From Xanthostigma xanthostigma (lineage: Eukaryota; Arthropoda; Insecta; Raphidioptera; Raphidiidae): a DNA stretch of 64,000 nt. A model generated the notes under the pieces. That model had not been told where the DNA came from, did no database searches, and saw only the letters and a list, made by a program, of their open reading frames with translations. Below, piece after piece: positions 11,521 through 24,500 of the stretch. Position 1 is the first letter of the stretch. Every line of letters begins with the position of its first letter. A program made the translations under genes and the position numbers. The stretch covers positions 81,380,948 through 81,444,947 of the forward strand of contig OY754464.1 of the NCBI GenBank assembly GCA_963575645.1, given 5' to 3'.

Positions 11521-12441
11521 GGTTCTCGCAGTTCAGTGTAGCAAAGGATCAACGAATTGGCATAATATCGTTACATCAAATATACAAATCAGTCATTCAT
11601 TGAGCCATTTACAAAACTGCAACGCGGTAGAAACAATATATTTTCACGAAAAAATCTGAAAATAACGCTCTGGTCCCCGACGCCTCTTTTTACTATAAAT
11701 AATAATTTACGCATTTAATCGAAAATTAAAGTTAATTTAATTTTAAAGTAGTTTCCTACCGCCATAAAAAAAATCAAATTTAAAATATGATTGTCTCTTA
11801 TTTGCAGTAATAATTTTTGAGTACCTAGTCGAGTATTTTAATAGTATTTAAAAAAAAACTACAATACGTTGACAAATTTAAACAAACCCGGTTTTCAAAT
11901 ATCCGAACATTGGTTAAGAAATGACCGGACATTTACGAAGTGGCTCAAAAAACGCGTATCACAGTTAAAGTTGCTAACTTGTCCACCATTTTGTTTTGAT
12001 CATTAAACATATTTGTAGGTTATGTATCACTGTTGATCATTTTTTTACGGAAACAAGACATTTTAAAGAATGTTCGGATATTTTCAGTGTGTTTATGTTT
12101 GGATTAGTGTCTTGTCCGGCAAAACAGAAATTTCTTTGTCAACGTATGATCTTCAATTTCTGTTTAAATACCATTAAATATGGCATAATATTGAAAGCAT
12201 AAGCTAAAATCATCGACTAACAATTCTAAAAGATTAACATTTTAAATAACTAACGAACTATTAATACAAATAAGATTCGTAAAAAAACAGTTAAGTTTAG
12301 TTGTTCGATAAAATACAGAACTTGCTTAGTTTTTAGAATCGTAAGCTGAATGAAGTTCTAAATACATAATTCTTACATATGTAGTTTGTAAACTGAATAA
12401 TCTAAGCACTTTGAGAAGAATGCACGTCAGTTATATTTTAG
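11521..12441. other. SERAC1 3' flank, nothing recognised
   Basis: AT-rich sequence with one 68-codon open frame (11996-12202) lacking recognisable similarity. The SERAC1 3' UTR may extend into it. Confidence 0.35.
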
Positions 12442-12447
12442 TTTATT
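12442..12447 (-). terminator. Possible poly(A) signal of SERAC1
   Basis: AATAAA on the minus strand, 15 bases past the SERAC1 stop. It is unusually close to the stop, so a later signal may be used instead. Confidence 0.35.
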
Positions 12448-12462
12448 ACCTAATTAGTTCTT

Positions 12463-12581
12463 TTAAACCACCCTATTTATAAGGTCGGCTAATTCTTGAT
12501 ACAAGAAACAATCCCTACCAGTAGGTTTGCATATATCTCTATGGTCGAGCGGCACTCCGCAAGTTTCTCCGATACCGGGAT
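12463..12581 (-). CDS. SERAC1: SERAC1 exon 6 (C-terminus)
   Basis: 119-nt terminal exon from TTTGCAG to the TAA at 12465-12463. It encodes DPGIGETCGVPLDHRDICK then PTGRDCFLYQELADLINRVV. The HxxICKP...DxFLYQ block is characteristic of the SERAC1 C-terminus. Confidence 0.9.
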
Positions 12582-15500
12582 CTGCAAAACGAAAAACAAT
12601 AATAATACAACAGTTTTTTTAAGGAAATAAAGACAACAATAGAAAATGTTGATATAAAAGGTTTGTTGCAAAGTGTAGAAATAGAATAATAGTATATTGT
12701 GCAACTAGTGCGACAATGCCGCACATACTATTTTTTATTACGAACTAAATTAAATTAAAAGTTTATTACGAATTAAAAAAAGAAATTAGAAGTAATAAAA
12801 ATTAAAATTAAATCATTAAAAAGTTGAAAATTCAGTTAAAATTGTTAAAATTGTCAAGAATAAAAGTACATAATTGAAAATTTTAACCTCAAATCTGCTT
12901 CAAATGACAGTTTGTTTCGTTGACAATAATTAACACCGTTATTATTTTGTTTTTATCTCTGAATTTGCGTGCGGCAAACAATAATTTCAGTGCGACAAAT
13001 AAAGTTTCCGCACGCAAATGAAAATAGCTACTTTTCAACCGTAACAGCATGTGTAAAGATACCACTTTTCCCGCATGAGTAATAAAAAAATGTATTTACC
13101 TGCTGATTCTATAGCTACAATTCTTAAGTATAGAATTGACATTAAGGTTAACGAAGTTTCGATAAAACTGAATATTTCTGGACTGAATTTGTCGCTGCTG
13201 CATAGATCCATAAAACGCTTGTGCAAATCTAATACTCCCGGACAATCTGTAAGAAAAAAACATAAAAGTTCCATTATGTTTAGTGTGCTATAATACGCGC
13301 CACGGATCTAAAAGGTTCGGAAGTTAGTCACAAACAGCGTCGCAAAGGCACATTTTAGAGCCGTCGAGACTCCCACCACCTCCCAGCTACCTGCACGGAA
13401 CGTGCGCTCGCCGGTGATTGGCCGTGATCGCTCGTTGCCTTTGTCACTTGTCGCTTTCTTGCTTTAAAGTACAGTCGAGTACGCTATTGTCAAGTTGTTA
13501 TTGCTATTTTAGTTTTGTTGAGTTGCGAGTTTGTAGTTTTTCAACAGACTGTACAAGCGCAAGCCCGCATTCGCATCTAACTTCCGAGCCTTTTAGATTC
13601 GTGGCGCGTATTATACAAGGTTATGATGAGGGCTCTAAACTTGACGTCTGTGGTTGGGGGTGCTCCGCGTCCACTATTTTATTGTCTGTGGGTGTTGGAC
13701 GTTCTGAATCTCCGTCAAAATCCGAGCGAAACTACACAAAATATTATACTATCGATTATACCTTTTTGTATTTCCGTAAGTTCGATGGATTGCCTAAGCA
13801 GCGGCAAATTCATATCGGCCAATGAGGATCCCCGATGAGGTACGCTGTAAAACATGATTCCTTTAGTCTGTTCGCACCAGGAAACCGTCGCTCTTGTCCT
13901 TTTGATTTCTTCTTCGCTCAACGATGTTTCGTTCGTCCGCAACCTGTCTTCATTCTCCAATGCTGCATAAAAACAAAATCATCTACAGTCAAACTTAAGT
14001 GAGTAAGCACTGAGTAAGCGAGAAAACTCTCTAAGTGAGAGTAATTGCCGGGTACCATCTTTGTAACCTTCTAAAACCTCAATAAATGAGAACCAGAAAC
14101 CTCTATAAGTGAAAGATGTTTTTCACTCATGGACCACTATACTGCCGTAAAAAGGCAAAAGGCAGTAAGTGACCAACTTATGAATTTGAGTAAATCAAGA
14201 TTTACTAAAAAATATGTATTGACCGTCCAGAATTTTAGATTATGGAAACCAAAACATGGGGGAAACATTTTTTATAGACAATAAAATTATTGCTGCAGCA
14301 CTTACTGCTGTCGTTGGTTTCAGTATGAACTCATTTTTCAACAAATGTCACTTACTGCCCTTTGCCTTTTTAGGGCAGTATAACTGAGACTACTACTTGC
14401 CTGTACTTCTATAAGCGATAGCCGAACGTCTTAATAGTTCCATAAAATTTAAGAATGAGTCATGAATAGCTGAACTAAGATTGTTTTTGTACAGTTTTAT
14501 AGACCTCTCCTGTACCTCAAAACTAGGTTAGTGAAAAACCTTCCATAAGCAAAAAAGAGATCGCGGTCCCTTGAACTTTTGCTTATCCAGGTTCGACTGT
14601 ATAAACACGGGAAGGAAATAAGTTGTGGAACCGACTTGAGTGTGTTAATTCGCACACGTTGTAATGAAACATGCATCGTTCTCTTCGTTTTAATGAGGGG
14701 AAGTGCCCGCGAGTTCTGAGCTAAACTATCAGAGAAGCAGTAGACTGGCATTTTATGCGAATTTTGTTGGTCTTGATTGTTTTGTTGCCAAACTAAAATC
14801 AACCCGGACAAAGCCAGACCGCGAAGCTAAGCATTAATTATATTAGGCGCTACCCAAGCAATAGCTGGAAGCGACTATATGTACTCGCTTTGTCTGTGAA
14901 TCTGTGAGTCACGCTTTTTTAATTTTTACCCACGACGGAACGGAGGCATGTATATGCGTTTAGGGTGAGAGATTGTGTGTTTGTGCACTCGATCAATGTC
15001 GCCATTTATCTAGAAAACGGTTTGATCAATTCAGATGCGGTTTCCTGTAAAGGGTTTATAATTCATCTGAGATGGTTCTTATCATAGATATTACGATGGT
15101 TACGCCTCAGGGGGCGCTGCACTGCACAAAAAATTAATCGTGAAAATGAATTTTACAGCAACGTATGCTGATTTGCCTACACAACGGGCATTTAATCGGC
15201 TTTCTCTGTAACAAAAATCTCTAAAAAGTTTAAAATAAAACAAAATTAAAAATTTTAAAAACCCACGACGAAAGTAAATGTTATAATAGAAAAAGAATTA
15301 AATAAAATTCAAAAATCCCCCGACTAAGCAAATCCGTCGCGGGGCTGCCATTCGCTGCCCTGAATTAAGAATAGAAGAATATAAATTGCAATATTTTAGT
15401 TCATTTCAATGCAGCCAAATGACAGCCCCCGACGGATTTGCTTAGTCGGGGGATTTTTGAATTTTATTTAATTCTTTTTCTATTATAACATTTACTTTCG

Positions 15501-18500
15501 TCGTGGGTTTTTAAAATTTTTAATTTTGTTTTATTTATATATTCTGTTTTCATGTTTATTACCATCGACAAGCATTTGTTTCACAAATAATCCTCCTTTG
15601 GAATGTCCAACCCATATAATGGGGTTTCGTCCGACGCCCAGTTCCAGCAAATGGTCCGTCATTTCGCGAGAGCGTTCTGCCATAGATGATCTGAAATGAA
15701 GAACAAATCATTGTTTACCATTTTATAAATAACTCTGAGAATTTTTGAAAAAAAAAGCTGTCAATAAAGATCCAAACAAGAGAGAAACTTTGTCGATTCC
15801 TCTCCACAATAGATAAATACTAAATAGTATAGTTGTTTTTTTCGTCACACTTTTTTCTGTCGCAAACGATCTTCCCACCACGCCCAAAGAAGTTTCACTT
15901 AAAAAAGTAACGTTCGATGAGAGACCCCCAGCAAAGCCAGACAATAATCCAATTTTGCTAGCTTTCGTATTATAAGAGTTGAATAATGTCGAAATTTGGG
16001 GTGACATTGAAACTTACGTAGCGAAAAATACACTACTTCATGGTCTTTTACCATTATATCTATTAATTAACTATATATGAATCATTGCCCATCTACTCAA
16101 TGTGCGGTGAGTGAACGCAACAAAGCGTATCGAAAATATATCTGCGTCTCTTTCTTAGATGTAATTCTCTGATTTCTCCGATGATCGGATTGGTTGATGT
16201 ACTTGCATTCAATCTGAATAAAGTATCTCTGTATCAAAAACTTTGTCTTTTTCTATGACGTTAACATGGGCGTACCCAGCTTTTGGCCCAGGAGGGGGCA
16301 AATTAGAAATTTCTTAAGGCGGGTCCCCGGCGTAAAAAAAGACAGTAGTATATGTTTGCACCCTAATAGTTCGAATGCGATTTTATTCCTATGCTCAGTA
16401 TAGAATAAAAGTATAGGTATGTCTTTTACTATCGAGACAGACATCTTGTGGATTATAGACGCTCAACAACCGCGGTCTTTAACGTTTCTAATATTGAAAA
16501 CTGTGTATGATTAAGTCTTGACCCTAAATGTGATGTATGCTAATTATTACCGAATTATTACATATTAAACAATACAAAATATCTTTTAATTAGTCAAATT
16601 AGGTACTATATATTTATACAACACGCACATTCCATTTTATTTTTGCATTTTTTCACGGTCATTATTATTTCCAATACACAGTTTAATTTTTGTGATTTTT
16701 AGTAACCAGAAAACTTTAGCTTAATTTTAAACGTCTCGCGTTTTAGCAACGTGAGATTTAATCATCTCCTGACGATGCTGTGATGATTAAATTTTAATCA
16801 TCTTCTGTCAAACTCTTTTGTCTACCTTATCCCAATGTCCTAAAATTCCTTCATTCGCCCATTGTTCTTAATTAAGTAGAAGTTAAAAAATGTACAAAAT
16901 AACGGGAAGTGTGTGTTGTAGATGGAAAATAGTAATGGTGCGAATGGCGTCAGTTATGACATTAAGTCGAGAAACGGACGTTAAACGCATTATTATTATT
17001 TTCAAAATCTATCACTTTTCAGCTGTCAAAATGAAAAGAGCGCGAACGGAAGTTAAGAACTGTCCACAAACATATTATTTCAAATTGCTATATAATTGGA
17101 TTCTTCTTCGTGTGTTACTACTTTACTGGTACAATCAAGCTGCAACAATGGTTCGTGCGGTATTGTTTACAAACAAATTACGCATTTTAAGGTTAATATA
17201 ATATCTATATTGATAATTTAAAGTGCTGTATGTTGAGCAATAAATTAAAATGATAGTAGGTACTTAATAAATAATTCATGACAAAAACCTGGCCACAGTT
17301 ACTTTTTACACAATATGTGCGCTAGGCCGCGAAGGCCACATAACTATAAATCAGAAAAAAAATATATAACGAATATATTTGTTTTCGTTAACATAAATTA
17401 TTATTAGTCGTTTCTGCCCGGAGTTGACCGGGAATAGTAGCCCCCTGTTATGATAATAATTAGATGTTCTTTTTAGAGTTCCGTACCCGAAGGATGCCCA
17501 ACAGGACAGAAGCGCTGTCCGTCCGTCCGTCTGTCTGTGGGTTGTATCTCGTGAACCGTAATAAGTAGAGAGTTGAAATTTTCATAGAGTGTGTATTGCT
17601 ATTGCCGCTATAACAACAAATAATGAAAAACCAAAATGTTTGTACACAATACATTCTGTACTATACTTACACAAACCGTAACGTAACAGTTCTAATGCAA
17701 AGCAAGCGTCCGCTAACGGTGCGTTTATACAGCAGTATACTCTACCATTTATTAAAATACAATTATGAGAACTCTCGCATACAGCACGGTACGACCGCTA
17801 GGCTATCAGATATAGTCACGGTATATACAGTACAATTCGGGTAGTTCATCTGAACTCATTGCAATTATGCACGTATATAGATTGCAAAATGGCCGCGACC
17901 TATGTCGATGTATGCGGAGACAACAGTTTTCCAACGGCTAAGCGGAAAAAATCTTCGAGACTCGATTCCCGTGACGGACGAACTGTTTACATACCTACAA
18001 GTTTGTACGGAAGCCTCGGTGCGCGAGTCCGACTCGCATTTGCCCGGTTCATTTTTATTTTTATCTGAGAACTGGGGGCCTGCAATAGAACAGCCATTGG
18101 GACTAGAAATTACGCCATCCGACTGGGTGCGTTAATATTAACCAGGATGTATCTATGTCGATTTTCGTTATGATTACGCTGATAAACAAGGTTCCACTGT
18201 GTTCAGATTTTTTTTAAATATTAATTAATAGGAAACAAAGTTCAACGCAATTCTATTATTAACCGGTGTCCAAAATCGAGAGAACGCGACACGCACAGAA
18301 TGCGTGTTAATAAAATATATACGCGGACTTCGTTTCTTTATTGTTTAATTAAATTCAATAATTAATTGTTTATTCAAACGTTTTCATGCGTGAGATTTGT
18401 AACAAAAAATGTCTCGCAAATGATAAACACTCGAATAAGTATTTGATAATTATTTACACATTTTTCAAGTGATACTTTTTAAATCACAATGAAAGCAGCC

Positions 18501-21500
18501 TTCGTTGAGTATAGTGAACAGCGTTGCCAGACGTCCCGATTTTTAAATCAAAATTAAATGTCCCGCGCGGGACAGGCTCAGTCCCTCTTTTCGGGGATAA
18601 CTTTAAAAGAAGTTAAATGTTCGCAGAAATATCATGAATAAGTAATTCTTATAAATAATTATTCTCTTATTGTAAGTTGCAATTTGTAACACTCACTCCA
18701 CAGACTATTGTTTGGAACGCCATATTTTTCTAATGAATAAAACTTTTTTGATTTTGATTTCTGTTTTTTTTTTATGCTGAAGACGAATAAGACTCAACTA
18801 TTTAACGATAGGGTAAATCTGATTTAAAATATTATATTTTTATTAAAATACATTTTCTATGGCTATTTTTGCTATCTATTGTCACGTAAACGTAATTTTA
18901 ATTCAAATAAAAAGATAAATAGGTATTTGAAAACTTCTGATTATATACGTTTTTTTACTATGTCCCGTTTTCGACGAAAGAATCCCGCTGTTTTCACTCA
19001 AAGAGTTCCAAAATCTCGAGTTGGCAAAAAAAAAACTGGCAACGCTGATAGTGAACCAAAAAATAAAAATAATTACTAGTCCAGTCAAAATAATCATTTT
19101 AATTTACTAGAATTCGCATAGAGCTGAAAATCGGTATAGGTCTTAGGTACATCGCCATTACAAATAAAATATTCAAGGTCAAAGGAGAAAGTATCGTTTC
19201 TTGCACTTTTCTCGTAAACGGTAAATGTTATCGAAAAATAGGTCAGACAAAAGTTGTAGATCCTGCAATTGTCTACAAAAACTGTTCTAATATTTTTTTT
19301 CCTACGAATCACTCTTCCTGAGATATGGAACCAAAATATCTATGTACGTACTAAACGTATTTATCAAAAATAACGTTAAATTCATCATTTCAAAAGAATG
19401 GTGATTCGTAGGAAAAAAAGTATAAGAACAATTCTTGTAGATAATTGCATGATCTACAACTTTGGTCTGACCTATTTTTAGATAACATTTACCGTTTACA
19501 AGAAAAGTGCAAAAAACCGATACTTTTAACCTTTGACCTCGAATAAATTTTTTAGCAGATCAGGATCGGTGGGCACTTTTGATTTTATTTTTTATAGTGT
19601 ACCTAAGACCCGTACCAATTTTCAGCTCTATGCGAATTATTGTAAGCCTACTACTATTTTTTTGTCTATTTTGACCGAACTAGCTAGAAATCGAACAGGA
19701 TTGGCTGCCAAGTAGACGAATCGATCAGGATTGGTTGACAGGTAGTGCGTTGAGGGGGAAACTCGATCGACACGCCCTCTCTATTTAAATACTCGTAATT
19801 AGGTATTTTTTAGACGCAAATTAATAGAAGAAGGAAAATCAGGGTTTATTTATAGAATCACAAAAGAAAAGTATAACATTCTAATAAACAGATAACAAAA
19901 AATTGTTATCAACATTTTGTATTTGAAAAGAAAAGAAAGTTTGCTATCAGTCTGTCTAGTCGAAATCAACATAAAATAAAAAAAAAAACAGATAACGTGT
20001 TATCAAAAAATATACAAACATTATAATCAAATAAATAGTTAAGCAGACCCGGCTGTGCCAACATTTTGTGACCGATGACCTCTAAGCTTTACTTTTCGGT
20101 AGATAGAAATCGTTCAACTCTTGACCGTTTGCAAACATTTTTCTAAGACAGTCAAAACAATTCCCGTCAATTGGGCGACGGGATCGTTCCAACTTCAAAA
20201 ATATTGACATTTGATATAGTATAATAAAGAAAATCAAATTTCTGTCATCTCGTGCGATGACGCGGGTAACGGCTAGTATTAAATATATTTGCCATTCGTT
20301 TGCATGGTTACTTACACAATACGTTTCACGTCATGTAAAAATTAACCAAAGCATGCTTAACTGTTTCTGACAGATCTACAGAACAAAAGAGCGATTTTTT
20401 TTTTATTTTTAAAATATTTCCCAACCTATAAAGTTCAGAAAAAAAATTTTTTAGTAAAACTTTCTTGAAAAAATAAATAGAATAATAAACCGTCATGAAA
20501 AGTATACCATTATTATATTAAAAACATCGTTATAGGCTTTATAGCATATTATATCTTTTCTGCGCATACGCCGATTTTTTCCAAAAACAATATTTGCATA
20601 GCAAACATCCTCCCAAAATTTGGTTTCGATCCGTTCATCCGTTTGACCTGTATCGTGTTTACAGACAAACAGACAAAAAATATGTTTTTTTTTTGGTACA
20701 AAGTTTGTGTTTGCTGAAGATGAGAGCATAGCTCCAGAAATGTACATCCGCTAATAAAACTGTTGTGTTAAAAAGTAACTATTCTTTATTTTTTTTTTTT
20801 TTTTTGGATTCGAGCGACCTCAAAACTAAATTTCATTGTAACATTTTGAAAAGTGAAATTTGACCTAAATTAGGGCCATTGGTGTTAGAATGATAAATTT
20901 CCTGATTTTCTTAGTTACTCCGGAAAATTAAAAAACTCAACCAGCTACGAAATATATTTTCGGTTCACAAGAATTAGTTCATATCTCGAAGGGTTAAAAT
21001 GTAGTAAATATGAAAATCCCGCAATAAAAAAAGCGAAGTTTATAATTTCATGGCCAAGGTACAGATTGAACGAGGGTGGCGATTGGAGCGATAGCGGCGG
21101 CGGAAAACAAAAGAAGGACGCTAGAAACAGAAGAGTGTCCAAAATGAATGACGCGCCGCCGTCCGTGACGTGGGCGTATTATATTGTGCAGGAACGGACA
21201 AAGGTCTCTGCTATGACGCCACCCGCCCTTGAACTAATAATAAGGGGGACGAAGCCACTGAACTGAAATCGAACGGAGAGCTTATGACGTGAATGAATAT
21301 ACCAATTATGTAACAAAAGTTGAGCGACGCACATTTTTGCTCGATTTCATTTTTTTATCCCCTGGCAGAGTATATCTGCCTGTCTGTGCGTCATATCTAA
21401 CTGGCATTTTAATTGGTTGTCGATAATAGCCTTAAAACATTTGTTTGTTTAAAATGTATCTAGATTGTAATGCATTAATTTATGAACGATGTGCGACCTT

Positions 21501-24500
21501 GTGTTAGAACGAGAGATTAGCGCATTTTAACAGTCACACGAGTCATAAAAGCGTTACGTACCTCCCATAAAAAAGCTGATTTTCACTTCATAAACTATAG
21601 ACCGGGTGTTCAAAAAGTCCCGCACGGCCTGATTAAGATTTTTGAAAAATGTTGCGAATGAAAGTTGCTCAACTCGTTGTAATGTATTTTTCGGTCACAA
21701 AAATTCCTCCCAAGGGGGTGGCCTCCGTGGGAGGCAGGGGGTAACTCCGAAATTTTAAATGGCAACCGCAATTTTTTGAAGTGAAAACTTCTTTAGCGGC
21801 GTTGTACACTTTCTTTGTAATGGGTAAAAAATGTTAAACTAGCGTCAGGAAAAGTAAGAACTGGGTGAGCACTCTCTAAGTGATAGTAATTTTTATACAA
21901 CGTTAGACATCTAGCGTTGAAATATCGTACATAAAAATGCAACATAAAAATGCAATCTATGATACAAACCATTTTATTTACAAGTGTTGCCAATAAATAA
22001 ACAATGCTTCTAAATGTAAAAAATTAAGACGTTAATATTCAAGTTTTCACTTCTGCCGGCACTCCCGGAGTGCAACCGGTCTTTTTTTTACTGGGTCGAA
22101 TTCTGCGGGCAAAAAAGACATCTTTTGTCCCAAAAATTTTTTTTTGTTCTAGCTACAGATCACGGAGTAAGCGGGGTAAAATTTTTCGAATTATCCTCAC
22201 CCCCTCAAATAAAATTTGTTCATTTTGAAAATTTCACTTTAAAAACGACGACCTAATCTTTGGGATTATTATCAAGGTCAAGTAAAAATGTACCATTTCT
22301 TGACCTGTTACAAAATGAACAAATTTTATTTGAGGTTAATACGGAAAATTTTACTCCGCGTACTCGGTGATCTGTACCTTGAAAAAAAAAGATGTCTTTT
22401 TCTGTCCGAAGAACTTGACAAAATAAAAAAAAATTGCGGTTGCCATTTAAAATTTCGAACTTACAACCGGACCCCCCCCCCCCCCCTCCCCACGGAGGTA
22501 TTCCCCTGGGAGGAATTTTCGTGATCAAAAAATACATTACAAAAAAACATCTCTATGAGATATTCAGACGTTGTGAGATTTTTTGAACACCTGTATATAA
22601 AAAATCTCGTGTCACTATGTTCGTCCGCGCCAATCTTCGAAACCACGAAAGCGATTTTAATGATATTTTGTAAATGTGTCTTTCTTGGTTCAATTTACAC
22701 TATACTAGGTACTATAGAATAGTTTTTATTAAATATTTTATATAGAATTACGTTGTTTTGCCAAAAAAAAACCTGTTTTCTTCTGCTTTATTTGAAAATG
22801 CATCTTTGCAAAAAAAATTGGCCGGGTTATTGATTTTTTTCGGACGGACCCATTGTTTATAAAAAATAAATGCCCTTGATTTTTGTACCTCCCGGTGGTG
22901 CGCTAGTGGCATCAATAAGTTAATACGGTCAAATGTTATAAAAATAAAAAATATAGTTTAAAAAAAACTAAAAAACACGCTTTATATCGCACTAAAAAGT
23001 AAAAAATAATTGTTTTAAAATAAGCTTAAAAAGCGTGGGGCGCTTTGTTCCACATTTTCGTACATCGAGCGCCCAACGCTTTTTAAGCTTATTTTAAAAC
23101 AATTATTTTTTACTTTTTAGTGCGATATAAAGCGTGTTTTTTAGTTTTTTTTAAACTATATTTTATTTTTCACTTTTTAGTTTGAGGATCTATAAAAGAA
23201 TTTATTAATCCTGGGGGTCCTAATAAGGATAATGGGAAACTGTTATCAAATTATTGCATTGTCATCGGTCCTTGATACGTATGCAAAGTTTCAAATTAAT
23301 CTGAGGATCTATAAAAGAATTTATTAATCCTGGGGGTCCTAATAAGGATAATGGGAAACTGTTATCAAATTATTGCATTGTCATCGGTCCTTGATACGTA
23401 TGCAAAGTTTCAAATTAATCAGACTTCGGGAAATTGGTGAAAATAAAGCGTTTACTACACAGGATCTATAAAAGAATTTATTAATCCTGGGGGTCCTAAT
23501 AAGGATAATGGGAAACTGTTATCAAATTATTGCATTGTCATCGGTCCTTGATACGTATGCAAAGTTTCAAATTAATCAGACTTCGGGAAATTGGTGAAAA
23601 TTATGCTCAAAGATTCCGTTACGGAGTTAGTTACATACATACATACATATTTACAACCCAAACTAATAATATAAAGCGTTTAAAAATGTGATACGCGTAC
23701 ATTTTATAGTATTTGGTGTACAGAAAAGACACAGATGGGATTCCGCTGCCGTAATGCGGATTTTAACATTTTATGGCACTCTTCCAAGCCCGTTGCTTCA
23801 TTCTACAAATTATTCTTTTTTATTCGGCATTCCATTTACGACGTTCCTCCATACTTCGGGTGGCACAAAAAAAATACACGTCGAATCACAGAATTGAGAA
23901 CATTGAGAAACAGAAAACATTGTAGTGAAAATCATAACGCGAAATTTTACATATATCACCCTAGCGTTAAAGTTTGAAAATTGGTGTATACGCTATAGGG
24001 AAGTATCTTTGACACGCGACCTTCGCACCATCTCGTGTTTGATTTTTTCAAAAGTGGTTCACCCAAAACTTACAAACACATGGAAACCAGCGTTATTCTT
24101 AATTATATAAAAAAATATTTACGCACAATGTCAGTTAAAAAACTATGCATAAATGATACAAATTTTTAATTCAAAATTTTTTTAATCTTATTTTTGTTAA
24201 CAAAATAGCAATTATGATATTTTTCATGTATTTAATAATGATTCAGACGTAAAATAAAATTTAATTACCGTTGACGACGCACTTCTGCAGTCCATATTTT
24301 TTCATCCCTAATTCATAAGAAAATCCAGGAAAACGGTGGAATTGTAATTCTGGATGTTTAGTTGGTGTATCTTTACAATCAACAACACAGCACTTTGATA
24401 GCTTTTTCCCCATTTTATTCGAAAATTAATCCTTATTAAAATGCACGTATAACATAATATGACACTAAGGTTTTGACTGAACCAGATTTAAAAAAATTGG

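Noticed and set aside
13418..13838. Open frames over 13.4-13.8 kb on the plus strand
   Set aside because: They lie in the GCGCCACGGATC MITE and antisense to SERAC1 exon 4; the same frame recurs at 29087 and 63551 in other MITE copies.
16890..17201. 103-codon open frame on the plus strand
   Set aside because: No recognisable motif, AT-driven composition, no splice support.
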